A stretch of DNA of 64,000 bases. Origin: Hippophae tibetana. Taxonomy: Eukaryota; Streptophyta; Magnoliopsida; Rosales; Elaeagnaceae. This document shows positions 11,152 through 23,780 of the stretch, in pieces (positions within the stretch are counted from its first letter, which is position 1; the number at the start of each line of letters is the position of its first letter). Location of the stretch: the NCBI GenBank assembly GCA_037013495.1, contig CM072811.1, positions 51,917,452 through 51,981,451 on the forward strand, in the 5' to 3' direction. The notes below the pieces were generated by a model. It saw only the letters and a list, made by a program, of their open reading frames with translations, made no database searches and had not been told where the DNA came from. Made by a program: the position numbers and the translations under genes.

Positions 11152-11290
11152 AAAATCAACATCAACTCAATAAATGGAGTGGTCGAAGAAAGTTGTCGAA
11201 ATAACACTAATTCAATAAATGAACTGGTTGAATAAAGTTGTTAAAAATCAACACCAACTCAATAAATAAAATAGTTGAAGAAACTTTTTT
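11152..11290 (+). repeat. Three diverged tandem units of 45-47 bp
   Basis: AACTCAATAAAT, AATTCAATAAAT and AACTCAATAAAT at 11164, 11209 and 11256 each precede a variant of GTGGTCGAAGAAAGTTGT. Confidence 0.8.
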
Positions 11291-13740
11291 AAGAGAAAAT
11301 ATAAAAAGATGTAGAGAAGAGATGTAGAATGTGATAATATTTATGTGGTTAGAATTATTTCTTAGTTTTATATTTGTGTGATGTAGATTATATTGGGAAG
11401 AATTTTAGTTTGAATGTAAGTTGAGAGTTTTCTCTTTCAGTGTTTGTATTTCTCTTCAATTTGTAAGTTACCTTTAAAATGTGTTATAATATCTTTTATT
11501 GTAGGTATAATATAAGTAATTTTTTTACTTGTTTGAATATATTATTAGTAAATTTAGAGTTATGTATTCTAAAATTTACACAATAATATATACATATTTT
11601 TATTTTTCAATAAACATATATCTAATGAATTAATTTTTATTAAAAAATTAATGCATCTTTCGATAAAAATCAAATTAAATTTTAATTATCTAATGTTTGA
11701 CTTTAGATATTAGACAATAAAAATTTTATTTAATTTTGAAAGAAAAATATTTTTTAAATTAAATATTAATTTTTTACATATGTACCCATCAAAAAATATA
11801 AACATACATATGATATATGTATTATTTTATTATATTTAACGAAAAATAACATATAAAGTTAATTTTATCTTTACCTTGTATCTTTTACACAAACAAATGG
11901 ACTATAATGACATATTTTTTACAAATAATGAGATTTAAAAATATTTTTTATAACAAAAAAAAAATAACATATTTAACTTAAAAGAAAATCACCATTTAAA
12001 GAAATTCCGCTAGTTTCAAGTTGTTATGTAAGAATATGCGATAAAGTCTGATTGAAAGTTTAAAATGACCATTTTTTTCCCTATTGAAAATGGTCATATG
12101 TATGTTATATTCAATAATATTGCCATCAAATCCATGGGATCTATAAAGTACCCTACGGGGTAGTTTATCTTTTTATCATTGCAGAGATTAATTATTACAT
12201 TAAATTAAAAAATATATATATCAATAATTGGCTCTTCGTTAAGTAACGACACAATTGATGTCAAAAAAACACAATGATGGTGAGCAAATAAGAGTTTTTT
12301 AAGTCAACCCCGAGCACAAAACAACAATTATTTAAACGACATTATATAGAAATATATATATATATATACATATTAAATACGAATTTACAATTAGAGGTAT
12401 AAAGTAAATTATATTTAATGATATTAATAAGTTTATTAATTAAAATTATTTCATATAATTTAAATCTAATTTCATGCTATCTCATATAATTTAAATCTTA
12501 TATCATCTATTCTCATCTTATTTAAAATTTATTTATGATTATTATAATCATACTTTATTTATTTATTATTTTATTTATACTATTTAAATAAATAAAATAT
12601 TTCAGTATCCCTGCATCACCTCTACTTACAACAAATTGTTACTACATGAGATGACATTGGGTTCACACTTTAGCCATTTGGAATTTTCTGTGTAGTTGCT
12701 GCAAGCTAGCAATCAAATGAAATATGCTTTATTAAGAAAAAAAAATTATGAAATATGATATATGATATATATATAGTTTCCTAATTAATAATACAATTTT
12801 GTTTGTTGGTTGCCGAGACAAATTTTACTATCACTTAAATACTAATTTTTTTATTTTTATGAAAAATGCTAATTTTCTTGAGATAATAAAAAAAATTAAT
12901 AGATTGAGGATTGTAATAATAATTATCCATTAACTATAATTAAAATATATTAACTTTTGAGTTATTATATGTTTTTAAATCATGTTTAAAATTATTAAAG
13001 TTCATATTTTTAAATTATAATTAATTTATAGAAAACATAGATATTCGAATAAATACTCATATGCATAATCATGATTTTTTTAAAATTTTAAATTTTTAAT
13101 ACGTTTTTTAATATTTAATAGATTTATAATATAAAAACAACTAGTAATTTTTTATATATTTTAAAGCATTACTACCTTTTTTCTATTTTTTATTATTAAT
13201 AAATAAATTAACTGTACATATGCATAATAGGATACAATTGACAACACGCGTTGAGTACAAAACAATCTAGTCAGAGCAACCATTTGTATATATATTTGGG
13301 GTTCTGGAACTTCCTTGTCCAGACGTCACCTACCCTTATACGTTCAATACATATTTAGCTGCATTACCATTAAATCCAAGTTCCGTGACTCACATTAGTT
13401 TTTTTTTTTTTTCAAACTAAGAAGGTTCCAGGAAGCCATATCCAAGTATACATTTAATTAAAAACAATAATTTGTACATTAATTGTTAATGTGCATTGAA
13501 TTTTCTAATGAGGGAAAAGGAAAAAAAAATGCCTTTTGTTAAACATTATTAAATTCAAGCATATATTATCTTCAAAGAATCATATTCATGTTCACATTTC
13601 CCCCTCACTATATTCGCGAATTCATTATAATTAAGTCGCATGCATCTAGTTCTCTAGGTTGCTTATCATATATAAATAAATAAAGTTATCTCTGTTGCTT
13701 TAGTCAAGAGGGAAAAAAAGGAAAAAGAATAGGATAATTA
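11291..13740. other. AT-rich intergenic region
   Basis: Low-complexity AT DNA with short AT repeats (11048-11067, 12352-12368). No credible gene on either strand. The part at 13230-13420 is less AT-rich but contains no ORF that looks coding. Confidence 0.5.
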
Positions 13741-14686
13741 TATAATATAATCCACCAAAAATTGTATTTTTTTTGTTTTAAATGGATTTAAAAATAAAAA
13801 AAATATTAATAGATAATATTAATTAACGTGTACAATCGATGTTATTCATGGTAGATAACATTAATTGAACATATTAATCAATATAAATCTACGTGTAACT
13901 TCAGTTGTACATGTCAACTGACGCATCACTTAACGTTGATCTTATATATCAATCGATACTATGCTTGGATTTGTGTCGAATGTGTATAACGTGATATCAC
14001 GTGTTGTATCAATTGACACATAAAATCGATGAATCAGATATAACGTTGGTTTTACGTATCAATCGATGGTGCACTTGATATGTGGCGTCAATTAATACAT
14101 AAGACTAACACTAACTAGCTTTTTTTCTCTTCCCCATCTCTCAATAGTTCTCATTGTTATTTCATATTTTCTCTCTATCTCTCATTACATGATATCTATA
14201 TTTTTATCCATTTTTTTATCACTATTACTAACACTATGAGTTGGGTGTCCACCATTTTTTAGCTTAATACTCACTATTTTTTTTACACTTTTCACTTATT
14301 AAACATATTTTTCATTCATTTTCTCACTTATTTGATTCTTGTAAGTATTTTCATGAATTTTTTGCACTTATTGTTAATATTCTTATATTTTTATCTTATT
14401 TTTGTAAATTTAAAGTTTATTTTTATAATTTTAGTTATGTAGATCATATATTAATTATTATTTATATATATTTTTGTGTTACTTAGTTTGTTCATTTTTT
14501 CCCAAGCTTAAATCATACAATGTATTTATTTATTTACTTTAACTAATTTCATGTATTGTGTGTGTATACATATATATATAAATTATTTTAAATTCAAAAT
14601 GTATTTTTGTGAACTTATTCTTACATGTATTAAATAATATTTTTTAATTAATTTACCATATTTATTTATTAGGTTGTTATATATAT

Positions 14687-14689
14687 GTT

Positions 14690-14725
<36 letters not shown>

Positions 14726-14740
14726 TATTATTATTATTAA
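14687..14740 (+). repeat. Palindromic (ATA)n-(TTA)n microsatellite
   Basis: A run of AAT/ATA units turns into TTA units, so the repeat can fold on itself. Confidence 0.9.
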
Positions 14741-14868
14741 ATTATTTATATATGAAAATAACATTATAATTGTTAAAGTTACAATGAATTTATTTTAAAT
14801 TTTGTATATTTATTTTTATACGATATTTTTATATATATTTTTAATATGTTTAATGTCCTTAATAGAAA

Positions 14869-15217
14869 ATGAATAAATCTTGGATATCAAAGTGTTGAAT
14901 TGAGTACAACTATATTTATGGAGTAAAGACTTTCTTAAAATTCAATCATAGAAATAATAATAGTGAAATCAATATGATTCGATACTTATATGTTGAATGT
15001 AAAAATAAGAAATTTCATGATATTTATGAGGTTAAGTATCATCGTATCTATAATGATATTGTTTTAAGTTATAAAGATTAGTATTATCATTGAGAAAAGA
15101 TTGATAATATCCCAGAGATAAATAAGGATGAGAGTTTATTAGATACATCCTATTAGGATATGCATTCTATACATAATATACAGGAGAAAAATATGTTTCA
15201 TGTTGTGGAAGATGCAT
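14869..15217 (+). pseudogene. CACTA transposase-associated domain remnant, unit 1
   Basis: The frame opens MNKSWISK, as expected for the transposase-associated domain found at the N-terminus of plant CACTA transposases. After a frameshift it continues EYIYGVKTFLKFNHRNNN, then VECKNKKF and EVKYH, then SYKD followed by a stop where the family has Trp, then YYH and another stop where the family has Gly before Glu. The order and spacing of Cys, Lys/Asn and His positions fit the family, but the first CPC cysteines are lost. In-frame stops and at least one frameshift show it is dead. Confidence 0.6.
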
Positions 15218-15526
15218 GATTATATTTCTAGAGTATAGACTTTCTTGGAATTTGATCATAGAAATAATAATAGTTAAATAAATATGATTCGATACCTATA
15301 TTTTGAATATAAAAATAAGAAATTTCATGATGTTGATGAAGATAAGTATCATCGTATCTGTAGTGATATTTTTTTAAAGTTATAAATATTAGTATTATCA
15401 TAGATAAAGATTGATGATACGCAAGAGATAAATAACGATGAAAGTGGATTAGATACATCGTAGCAGGATAAACACTCTAACATAATGTATAGATGAAAAA
15501 TATGTTTCATGTTGTGGAAAATGAGC
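15218..15526 (+). pseudogene. CACTA transposase-associated domain remnant, tandem unit 2
   Basis: A second copy of the preceding unit with period about 310 bp: GAGTAAAGACTTTCTT at 14921 versus GAGTATAGACTTTCTT at 15231, and TGTTGTGGAA at 15201 versus 15510. Domain landmarks are repeated (FEYKNKKFHDVDEDKYHRI in broken form). It has its own stops. A duplication inside a dying element is the simplest explanation. Confidence 0.6.
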
Positions 15527-16548
15527 TACATAATGATGATCTCGAAACTTTTAAAAGATGTCGAAAAGTATTTGTATCAATGAAAACATATTCTTTTATT
15601 ATTGAGTCAAATATACTATAAATATTAGATATAAAATAAATGATTTTGAATTTATCTTTGTAAATTTATCTAAGATAGAAGACACAAATGATCATTTAAT
15701 ATTAGCACTTCATATAAAGTAAATATTTTATAACTAATTATTTTTCTTATATTGTTCATTGTAATATTAACTAAAGACGAAAATATTAATTATTTTAAAC
15801 TTTGATAAGACATGAAATATATAAAATAAGATTAACAACATCCTCCTTAAAAAAACATAAATTTACATGGGATAAAATTATGGTATATACAAGTAAATAT
15901 TAATAATGATTATTATTAATTCAATAAATTGTAATATTGAATAATAAAGATTTCAAATTGATAAACCATATATACTTGTTTTTTTATAAGTTACATGACA
16001 AGAAGATGAAATCATGTGTGTTACTTTGTTGTGAAGTTTACTAGCGAGATCATCTCAAATATAACATATTAATTAAAAATATATTAATCTTGTCAACTAA
16101 TATACTTTATTAACGTATAATTTATTTTTATGATGTTAAATAATAATTTAAATTTAAATACATCTAATTCTTTTGTTAATATGTTCAGCATTCAGAATAA
16201 TTAGGAAACAAGTTTTTTGTTTATTTACGTTTCTCGATTCTCAATATTTGTTAGGTACTATTTGATATGTTTACTTGTTTCATAATCATACTTTAAATTT
16301 GTTAGTTTCAAAGATTTCAGATCCAATATTTCACATACCTATGTCATATAAGTTATTTTGATCTTTTAACATATAAGTTATTTTTTAATGAATTCATGAT
16401 ATTAAATTATTGTTTTAAATTTAAATATATGTAGTTATTTAATTGGAGTAAAACAGACTACGATAGATAAATTTTGAAAATTTATTAGAAAAATGAGCAG
16501 AACACATGTTTCAAATTATAACGTCATAAAAAAAATCTGATGATATGA

Positions 16549-16552
<4 letters not shown>

Positions 16553-16582
<30 letters not shown>
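16553..16582 (+). repeat. (AT)n microsatellite
   Basis: About 14 TA units. Confidence 0.9.
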
Positions 16583-16583
<1 letters not shown>

Positions 16584-16847
16584 AATTTTACATTTAATAC
16601 ACTATGCATATGTATATTTTCTTATAACATTTAATGATATTGTAATTAAATTAAATTTGTGTATATGCATTATATATAAATTATTTGTTATTATAAATTG
16701 ATTCTTAAGTAATTAATATATAGTATTAAATAAATAAAAAATTTAAAAACTCTTTTAAATATATTATGGTTATTTTTTGCTGTTACGTGATTTAAAACAT
16801 ACAGAAGGTTAACAAAAAACCAAAAAGATGTTGGGATTATATCATTT

Positions 16848-17040
16848 TAAGTAGATTTTAGGATAGAATCGATTTAAAATGAGTTTTATCACTTAAAAAT
16901 TTAAGTCAGTTGACACATAAGATTGATTTAAAATTTTAAGTTGATTCTACCGTATAATCGACTTAAAATTTTAAGACGATTATAAAGTTGAATCAACTTA
17001 AAATTTAAAGTTAATATATTTTAAGTTGATTTAGTAAACT
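16848..17040 (+). repeat. 3' subterminal repeats of CACTA copy B
   Basis: Several copies of GACTTAAAATTTTAAG and its variants, alternating with TTGATTCTACC-like pieces, just inside the worn 3' terminus. Confidence 0.65.
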
Positions 17041-17056
17041 TTTTGTTATAATTGTG

Positions 17057-17461
17057 TAAAATAAAATTTAAATATTTTTAAATTAATTAATATTAAAGAG
17101 TAATTTAAATCTATAACTTAAAATAAAAAATATATATGAATATTAATTAAGCCTGGACGTTAGAGCAAATAATCAACTTTTTTTTATAAGAAATAAACCT
17201 TACTATTTTCAATGAAATATTAACATTCACATCAAAATAGGCCTACATGTTTAGTAAATGCATAAATATATAACATCACGAGAGTTTGTCCAATTTACTA
17301 TCACGATTCCAGTCCATATAAAATGCGTTCCTTCATTATTTTCAATTATTTTTTATTTTTTTTAATTCTACAATAAGGACAATATTAAGTAGCATGGTGT
17401 ATTAGTCAACTATCTCTTAATGTAACAAAGTCTACACGTAAGTCTATCAATGTCATTTTTA
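17057..17461. other. AT-rich spacer
   Basis: Nothing recognised. Confidence 0.4.
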
Positions 17462-17700
17462 TTAAGGGAAATGATTATTGATATAACTCTCTAAATCAAA
17501 TTATAAAAATTTATATTTAAAATTTTTCAAAAATCGTTATGATTTAGAGACAAATTTTTTTTAAAATTTATATACTTACCCAAAAAATTAATAAATCATA
17601 ATTATTAATTAATATATAATATAATTTAATAAATATAATTAATTTCAGATACAGACGAGTACAATTATTAATATAACCGTACCCATTATTTCATGTTCAA
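17462..17700 (+). repeat. Dispersed AT-rich repeat family 1, copy a
   Basis: Contains CAAAAATCGTTATGATTTA, AAAAAATTAATAAATCATAA, ATATAATTAATTTCAGATA and ATTATTAATATAA in the same order as the reverse complement of 24690-24935. It is probably a small non-autonomous element. No ends were defined. Confidence 0.55.
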
Positions 17701-19049
17701 TAAAATCGTATATATTTATTTTTAAAATTTATCGAATAAAAACTAAATTAATAATGTGGATAACCGAACCTACAATTTTTTTTGTACATTCTTACATGTA
17801 ACAAATTCAATGACCGTGTGTATTTTAATAAAATAATTTTATATATTACAATTCGCTGATGGATATATTTTATTAAAATTTAAATAGCCCTAACAATTTA
17901 TTACATGTATTTTGTTTCAATGTTCACTTCTGAAAATAAAAACAACAATTTAATAATTTATGAAATCCAAAATATTAAAAATATAGATTAAATTTAGACT
18001 TCTCTTCTATATTTAATTTTTTTTGGTTTATTCATCAGCTTAAAAGTCTTATGTATTGACTCAACGTTCATTTAAGAAATTAATAATTTTGTGTTGGAGG
18101 AAGGTGATGATCATAGATCCGTTCCGTTTAGCAAAACAAAAGCTTTACGTGAACCAATGAATGTGGACTCTATGAAAATTAAATATAAATGATATGAATA
18201 TGTTGAATATATTATTATTAATTTATTATTGATGAAAATTCATGTAAAATAAAAGTATTACGAAAATCTTATTTAAAATTCTTCAAATTTAATACTATAG
18301 AACAAGTTGCCACAGCAGATGGCAGCAAAATATAATTTTGCCTCTACAAGGCTCAAGGCTAAGGGAACTACTTCTTTTCAAGAGATTACCTACTGAAAGT
18401 TTTGTATGATCTATTTGGAAATATTTAGTTGATAGTGGTATCTGGGATTTGGTTCATTGGTTTTGGATCTGGAAAATAAGTTTGAAAATGGGCTCTGTTA
18501 TGTTATGATTGTGTAATATTTTCTAATGTGACAATATTTTCAAAATGGTTTTTGGGAATATTTTCCAATATATTTTGTGGTAATTCTGGTTTTGATTAAA
18601 AAAAAAAACCATTTACCACTTTTCTTGCTTCGTGTTATTATCATTTATTCTCCAATTTGGGTAAATCCATTCAAGCAATTTTATTGACTAAGACAAGACA
18701 TAAAAATAAGATATTAACTTTTTTAAATAAATTTAAAGTTCATATTTTTGGTCAAAAATATAAATAAATCTAAAGTTTATAGGTGGATAAGAATCGATTA
18801 ATGATATTTGATTTTTTTTTTATGAAATATGAATAATGTTTTAAAAAATGATTAATAAAGATGTAAATGAAATTTATTTTTGTTGTGGATTAATTTAATG
18901 AGAATTTAAAATTTAATTTTGAACGTGATAAAACTGAAATATTTTTTATAAAACTTTAAATAAAAAGTTTGAAATTGCAACTATAATGTTTATTTATGGA
19001 ATTTGAATAAAACAAATACATGAATAATATAAATTTAAGTAAATATATT
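17701..19049. other. AT-rich spacer with a less AT-rich island
   Basis: The island at about 18090-18560 (for example GCCACAGCAGATGGCAGCAAA) has no long ORF and no recognised family. The rest is low-complexity. Confidence 0.4.
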
Positions 19050-19430
19050 TTTTTATCACAAATCTTTGGAGATTGTTACAAAAATACTATCAAGCATTGA
19101 TTTGTTACATTTATACAATTATAAAATTATTATCAAGCTTTTATTTTTTATTTTCATACAATTAAATTTTGAAAAAATGTTACAAAATATCGTCCATGTC
19201 AATTAGCTAATGAGAGTTAATTAACGACAAATTATTTATACATCGATGATATTTTTATTACATTTATAAAATTTAATAATATGGAAGTAATAAAAAAAAT
19301 TGATAGTATATTTTTGTAATATTTGTAAAGTTTAATGGTAAAGAAATAAAAAATCCAAATTCAATGATATTTTTTAATAACTCTAAAGTTTGGTAGTAAA
19401 AAAAATTATTTACTCTACAAATTTTGAACT
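19050..19430 (+). repeat. Dispersed AT-rich repeat family 2, copy a
   Basis: Contains TGTAATATTTGTAAAGTTTAATGGTA..AGAAATAAA and TTGATAGTATATTTTTGTAA. The same string order is found in the same orientation at 47100-47385 (TTATATTTGTAAAGTTTAATGGTATAGAAGTAATAAAAAAAATTGGTAGTA). Probably a non-autonomous transposon family. Confidence 0.65.
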
Positions 19431-20510
19431 TTAATAAGAGAAAGAGACACATATAAGAAAAAAAATAAGATATGACTATAACTTAAATTTTTTTTACCGT
19501 GCTTAGTTGTCATTGTGGAAGAAAATAAAAATAGCTAACAAACTCAAATATGTATAGTTATTTAAAAAATATAAGAGATTTTTTTATTCTTATAACAAAA
19601 CTAGGAGAGTTAACAATTTTTTATCTTTTTTTTTATTAGTTCATAACATATAAATTGTTATTTTTATAACTAATATTCATTAATGAAAATTTTATCCAAC
19701 AATAATAATACTAAAATATAATCATTTATAAGTATAAAATAAATAATTTATAAATTTTTATAGCAAAAAAATTTTGTGAACCATAATAATATTAAATTAA
19801 ATATATAATAATTTGTAAAATCAATATATTTTTAAATAAATTTTTAATAAATTTTTTATTTTAAAAATTATAAAATAATTATTACCTATAAAATTAAATT
19901 TTTGTATAGTTGACTTTAATCTCTCCAAGGTCATGTTTTACATGATGTTAAAGATATTTACTTTATAATTTTTGTATAATTATTTATTTAGTTGTAAAGT
20001 GAAATATATTCTACTTAATAAAAATTATATAATTATATGAAAAATTAATACGGGTATGAGTCTAGATTTTATTAGATACTTACTTAGTCCGTGTAAAATT
20101 CAATTTTAACATCATATGTTTTGATTTTTTCTTTTATCTTAAATTAAAAATATTTACTTCTTTTAAAATATTAAAAAATATAAAAATAAATTAAATTTTA
20201 ATTTTAATAAATTTTAATAATTAAATTATTTTGATACGTAAGAAAATTACATAAAATAAATTAAATCTAATTTTAAGTACATATTATTATATTAAAATAT
20301 TTATTGTTAATTATATTATACTATTATCATCAAATATTACACAAAATAATCATAATATAATTATATTTAATTTATTAAATACATATTGGGTCCTACGTTC
20401 ATGGATCCTACTCACAATTACATAGGCTTTACTTGGATTAACATACCTATTTACAGGCATTTTTCATTGAAAGACTATACTGTTAGAAGAAAAATTACCA
20501 CAGGAATAAA
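19431..20510. other. AT-rich spacer
   Basis: Low-complexity AT DNA. No gene seen. Confidence 0.5.
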
Positions 20511-20772
20511 TTTTACATATTTTAAATTTGTGATAAATTTTAAATAATATGTGTATTATTATTATTATTTTGGTTATTTTTTTTTATTATTGTGATAAGC
20601 AACTATCGTGCTATCCTAAATTATGTACATTATGATATAATTTTTACATATTTTAAATTTGTGATAAATTTTAAATAATATGTGTATTATTATTATTATT
20701 TTGGTTATTTTTTTTTATTATTGTGATAAGCAACTATCGTGCTATCCTAAATTATGTACATTATGATATAAT
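20511..20772 (+). repeat. Perfect 131-bp tandem duplication
   Basis: Positions 20511-20641 and 20642-20772 are identical by eye, including a run of nine T and an (ATT)n tract. The unit starts TTTTACATATTTTAAATTTG and ends TTATGATATAAT. Confidence 0.95.
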
Positions 20773-21263
20773 TTTTTACTCGTTGAGGTTTCCTATAACA
20801 GAACCCAAGCATGGCTTGAGGGGATCCCGACCAACCCATATTTTCCCCCCTAATTATAAACACATTTATTTAAAAGAGAAGAAAAGTATTTGGATTTGGA
20901 TTAATAATTACGCATTGGGTATATCTTTATTTGATATTTCTAAAAAAAAGATCGTTAGTTGGTATGGAAACACGTTGGAATTCTCATTGTAGGTATGTTT
21001 TTGGTTTGTTAAAGATGTTTGATACACAACATGTTCATTTCTTATTAATATTGTTATGATGGGACAATTTTTCTCAAAGAGCATTAGCAATTTCAAAAAC
21101 AATGTATGAGATTTTTCTTTTAGCTTACCGGTAAGATTTTGCTCTGTGATGACTATTTTTTTTATAATTTAATATTAAGTATTTAATATATTATTTTCGT
21201 TACTAATTACTTATATAATGTGCATTTTTGCCCTCTCAAATTTATAATGTTGGTTCCGTTCAG
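20773..21263. other. Spacer without recognised gene
   Basis: An 89-codon open frame at 20723-20992 begins inside the duplicated repeat and shows no domain or conserved pattern, so I do not call it a gene. Confidence 0.45.
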
Positions 21264-21358
21264 GGAGACTTCCCTTTATGGTAGCACGTAGAAGTAGGAT
21301 AGAAGTGTTGGAGGCTTCCCCTTTATGGTATCACGTAGAAGTAGAGGATACAAGTGTT
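21264..21358 (+). repeat. 46-49-bp tandem duplication
   Basis: GGAGACTTCCCTTTATGGTA at 21264 and GGAGGCTTCCCCTTTATGGTA at 21310 begin two units that share CACGTAGAAGTAG and AAGTGTT. Confidence 0.85.
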
Positions 21359-21872
21359 ATCACATAGTACAGAGTTTAATCTCATATCACGCCCAATGTA
21401 ACATTCACACCTACACTAACATTTATCAACTAAACTGGTGTACCAACTTTACTACTTAAACCTATCTATCAGCTAAAGTTGCATTAATTGTAAATTTGAC
21501 TGGTCTATGTTGGTATATGGATTGATAGTGTTATTGATAAATGTAAACGAAAATAAATAATTATATTTAATAAAAAATTATATATTTGTAATATTGATTT
21601 ATAATAAAAGAATACTGATATGTCATAGAAGCCAAAAATGACCACTGAAATAGAAGAATCTAATTCTCAGAAGAAAAATAAAAGCAGATATCCGAGATTC
21701 CTATTCTCATTTTTACAAAAAGTTTGAAGCAATCACTTGAAAACAGAATTCCCCTACTTTTTATCACTGGCTGTCCGTTCACAAACCAATTTCAAACGTT
21801 CTAAAACAGAGGAATAATTAACATTTTTCTTTTTTACAGGAACAAAATAAAATCAGGTATCCAAACCCAGAC
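21359..21872. other. Spacer and probable 3' UTR of the tetraspanin gene
   Basis: The part from about 21620 to 21872 is less AT-rich and lies just past the tetraspanin stop codon (minus strand), so it is probably 3' UTR. No other feature was seen. Confidence 0.4.
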
Positions 21873-23748
21873 CTATTTCTGACGGCGGATCTCAGTTTGG
21901 GCATTCTTGAAAGCACTACAAGCAATAAGATAGACTGAAGTAAGAACCACCACAGCTACTATGAGAATCACATTAGCTTTCCTCCATTCTTTTCTTAAAT
22001 TTCCCAAAAGACCAGCCTTGCAAGACTCACAATTGTAGCATAGTTGACTTTGGTCATTGCTCCACAATAAGCAATCTGGATCAACCATTGGGTTTGTTGG
22101 GTTTATCCACAATGTTGGATTTACATAATTATATCCACAAGCTGTCGGAGGTTTACAACATCCAGACTGCAATTATATATAAGAATAACATAAACTTAAT
22201 CCAACATAACATGTTATTGAAACAACAACGATGAATAAAGAAGAGGACAAAATTGGAAACCCCCCTAAGTTGGCAGCCTGGCAACCATAATGTGCTTTTT
22301 AACATTATGCTATGAAGACAAATCAAGACCTTAAATTTAAATACTATACTTTAAGTTAGTCTAATCTAATATCAATAATTTATCTTAATTGGGTTGTCAG
22401 TGCTACTTTTCATTCCTTAAAAGCATACATATTTCAAACATGCGGTGATCTCTATGTTAAACAAAATCTTCATTTTTCATTAAATACCTGTATTCAACTT
22501 AAGCAACATGATAAGAACGTACTTGACAACTCAATTTTGCGAAAATTTTCATAAAATTGAAAAAATTAACATGTCTGCACTCTTATACGTATCAAAAAAT
22601 TTACGATATATATAAAAGCATACAGATTCATTTTGTGCACAACACTGCTCTTTGGCTCTTTGCAGGAAAATTCAGAAACTTCTTTGATCATATAGAACTG
22701 TCCTGTCATTTGCAGTATCTTCTAGGCAAAGAAGGTTAACTTAAACTTCAAAGACATTTTTTTCCCGTTCTAAAATGCAGATTGTGTGAACTCGAGCCAC
22801 AGACAAGAGATTAAAAAAGTGAAAAAGACACTAAATTTACCACAAAAAGTCAGAAACATATAGATTGAAGAGAGAGAGAGAAAAAATCCCAAGCACTTGT
22901 TTTCCAGATAAAACTAATGGCTGGTTGGTAATTGCACTGATTATAACGTCTCCCCGTGCCTGTTGTATTAGAAAACGTCAATGTAAATAACCTTGTAGCT
23001 ATTGACAACGGAAAACGCATTTAGGACAAAAGAGACGCGGAGAAACTTAATTGAATATATAAGTTGATGTCACTCTGTTCTGTCTTCTTTCATTTGTTTA
23101 TTTTTTTATTCTTCAGATCTTTGAAATAACCAATACAATTAGCTAGTTTTCGTAACGAAGCATCAATTGAAAATAACAATCACAAAAATATGCAGCCAAC
23201 CAGCCACTGAGAGAAACAGAGCAAACAAGGACACTAAGAAGAGGACTTGCCTGAAGAGGAGAGATATGAGCAGTAAAAAACTGGTCAGCAGAGATGTAAT
23301 TCCGGGTGAGCTTCGAACAAACACTAGAATCAGCCAAGCAAGTTTTTATTTTTCCCCAATTTTCAGGATCAGTGATATGTTCTCTGAGCCATTCAGAGAA
23401 CCCATAAAGTCTATACTCATCGTAACCTCTACCAGGGACGTCATAGCTACCATCACGTCTAGTTACAACGAAAGCGAAGATAAGAAGAATGAGAAGAAGG
23501 GCTATGAGAATGGCCATACAAACAAGGTAGAGAGCAAGAAGACCTTGTTTGTTATAATAAGCACCAGCAAAGCCAGAAAGTGAGAATAACAAAACAAGAG
23601 CTCCTAAAAGAATAACAGGCCATTTGAAGGAGTGGATACATTCGTTGTCAGGCTGATCAGCTAGCCATATGCCAGCAGTTATTATGGGTATTGAACAGAG
23701 GAAGGCTATGAAGTTGAGAGTTGCTGTTAGGTTGTTGCTCAATCCCAT
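21873..23748 (-). CDS. TET8: Tetraspanin, TET7/8/9-like; two exons with a GC-AG intron
   Basis: Exon 1 is 23748-23251 (166 codons) and exon 2 is 22166-21873, giving 263 residues. It is a four-span membrane protein that organises plasma-membrane microdomains and extracellular vesicle membranes in plants. Hydrophobic spans are at about residues 10-30, 44-66, 70-96 and 231-251. The large extracellular loop carries the plant signature GCCKPP (residues 168-173) and further cysteines (PDC, CYNCESC). The N-terminal MGLSNNLTATLNF is typical. The intron begins CAG/GCAAGT and ends TTGCAG, joined in phase 0: the frame requires this junction, so the donor is GC and not GT. The length equals the family norm. 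TET8 versus TET7/9 cannot be settled here. Confidence 0.9.
22167..23250 (-). other. GC-AG intron of the tetraspanin gene
   Basis: On the minus strand it starts GCAAGTCC after CAG, which is the usual extended consensus of rare GC donors, and ends TTGCAG. It is 1084 bp and holds no gene. Near 22874 there is a short GA run. Confidence 0.8.
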
Positions 23749-23757
23749 GATGAACTA

Positions 23758-23780
23758 TTTTTTTCTTTCTTTCTTTCTGG
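23758..23780 (-). repeat. (AAAG)n run in the 5' leader of the tetraspanin gene
   Basis: TTTTTTTCTTTCTTTCTTTC on the plus strand, about 10 bases upstream of the start codon. Confidence 0.85.

Larger units (their letters stand above)
13741..17056 (+). mobile_element. Decayed CACTA-type transposon, copy B
   Basis: In order: a 5' subterminal region with diverged repeats (about 13820-14115; units such as CGTTGATCTTATATATCAAT and CGTTGGTTTTACGTATCAAT), a leader homologous to copy A, a transposase-associated domain remnant starting at 14869 and duplicated at 15218, about 1.3 kb of AT-rich decay, a 3' subterminal array (16848-17040), and an end CTTTTTGTTATAATTGTG at 17039-17056 that resembles a worn CACTA terminus (TTTTTGTTATAGTG). 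The left terminus is uncertain. Confidence 0.6.

Noticed and set aside
20723-20992. 89-codon open frame
   Set aside because: It begins inside the 131-bp tandem duplication and shows no domain, conserved motif or splice context.
23167-23583. 138-codon open frame on the plus strand
   Set aside because: It is antisense to tetraspanin exon 1, a shadow of that gene.
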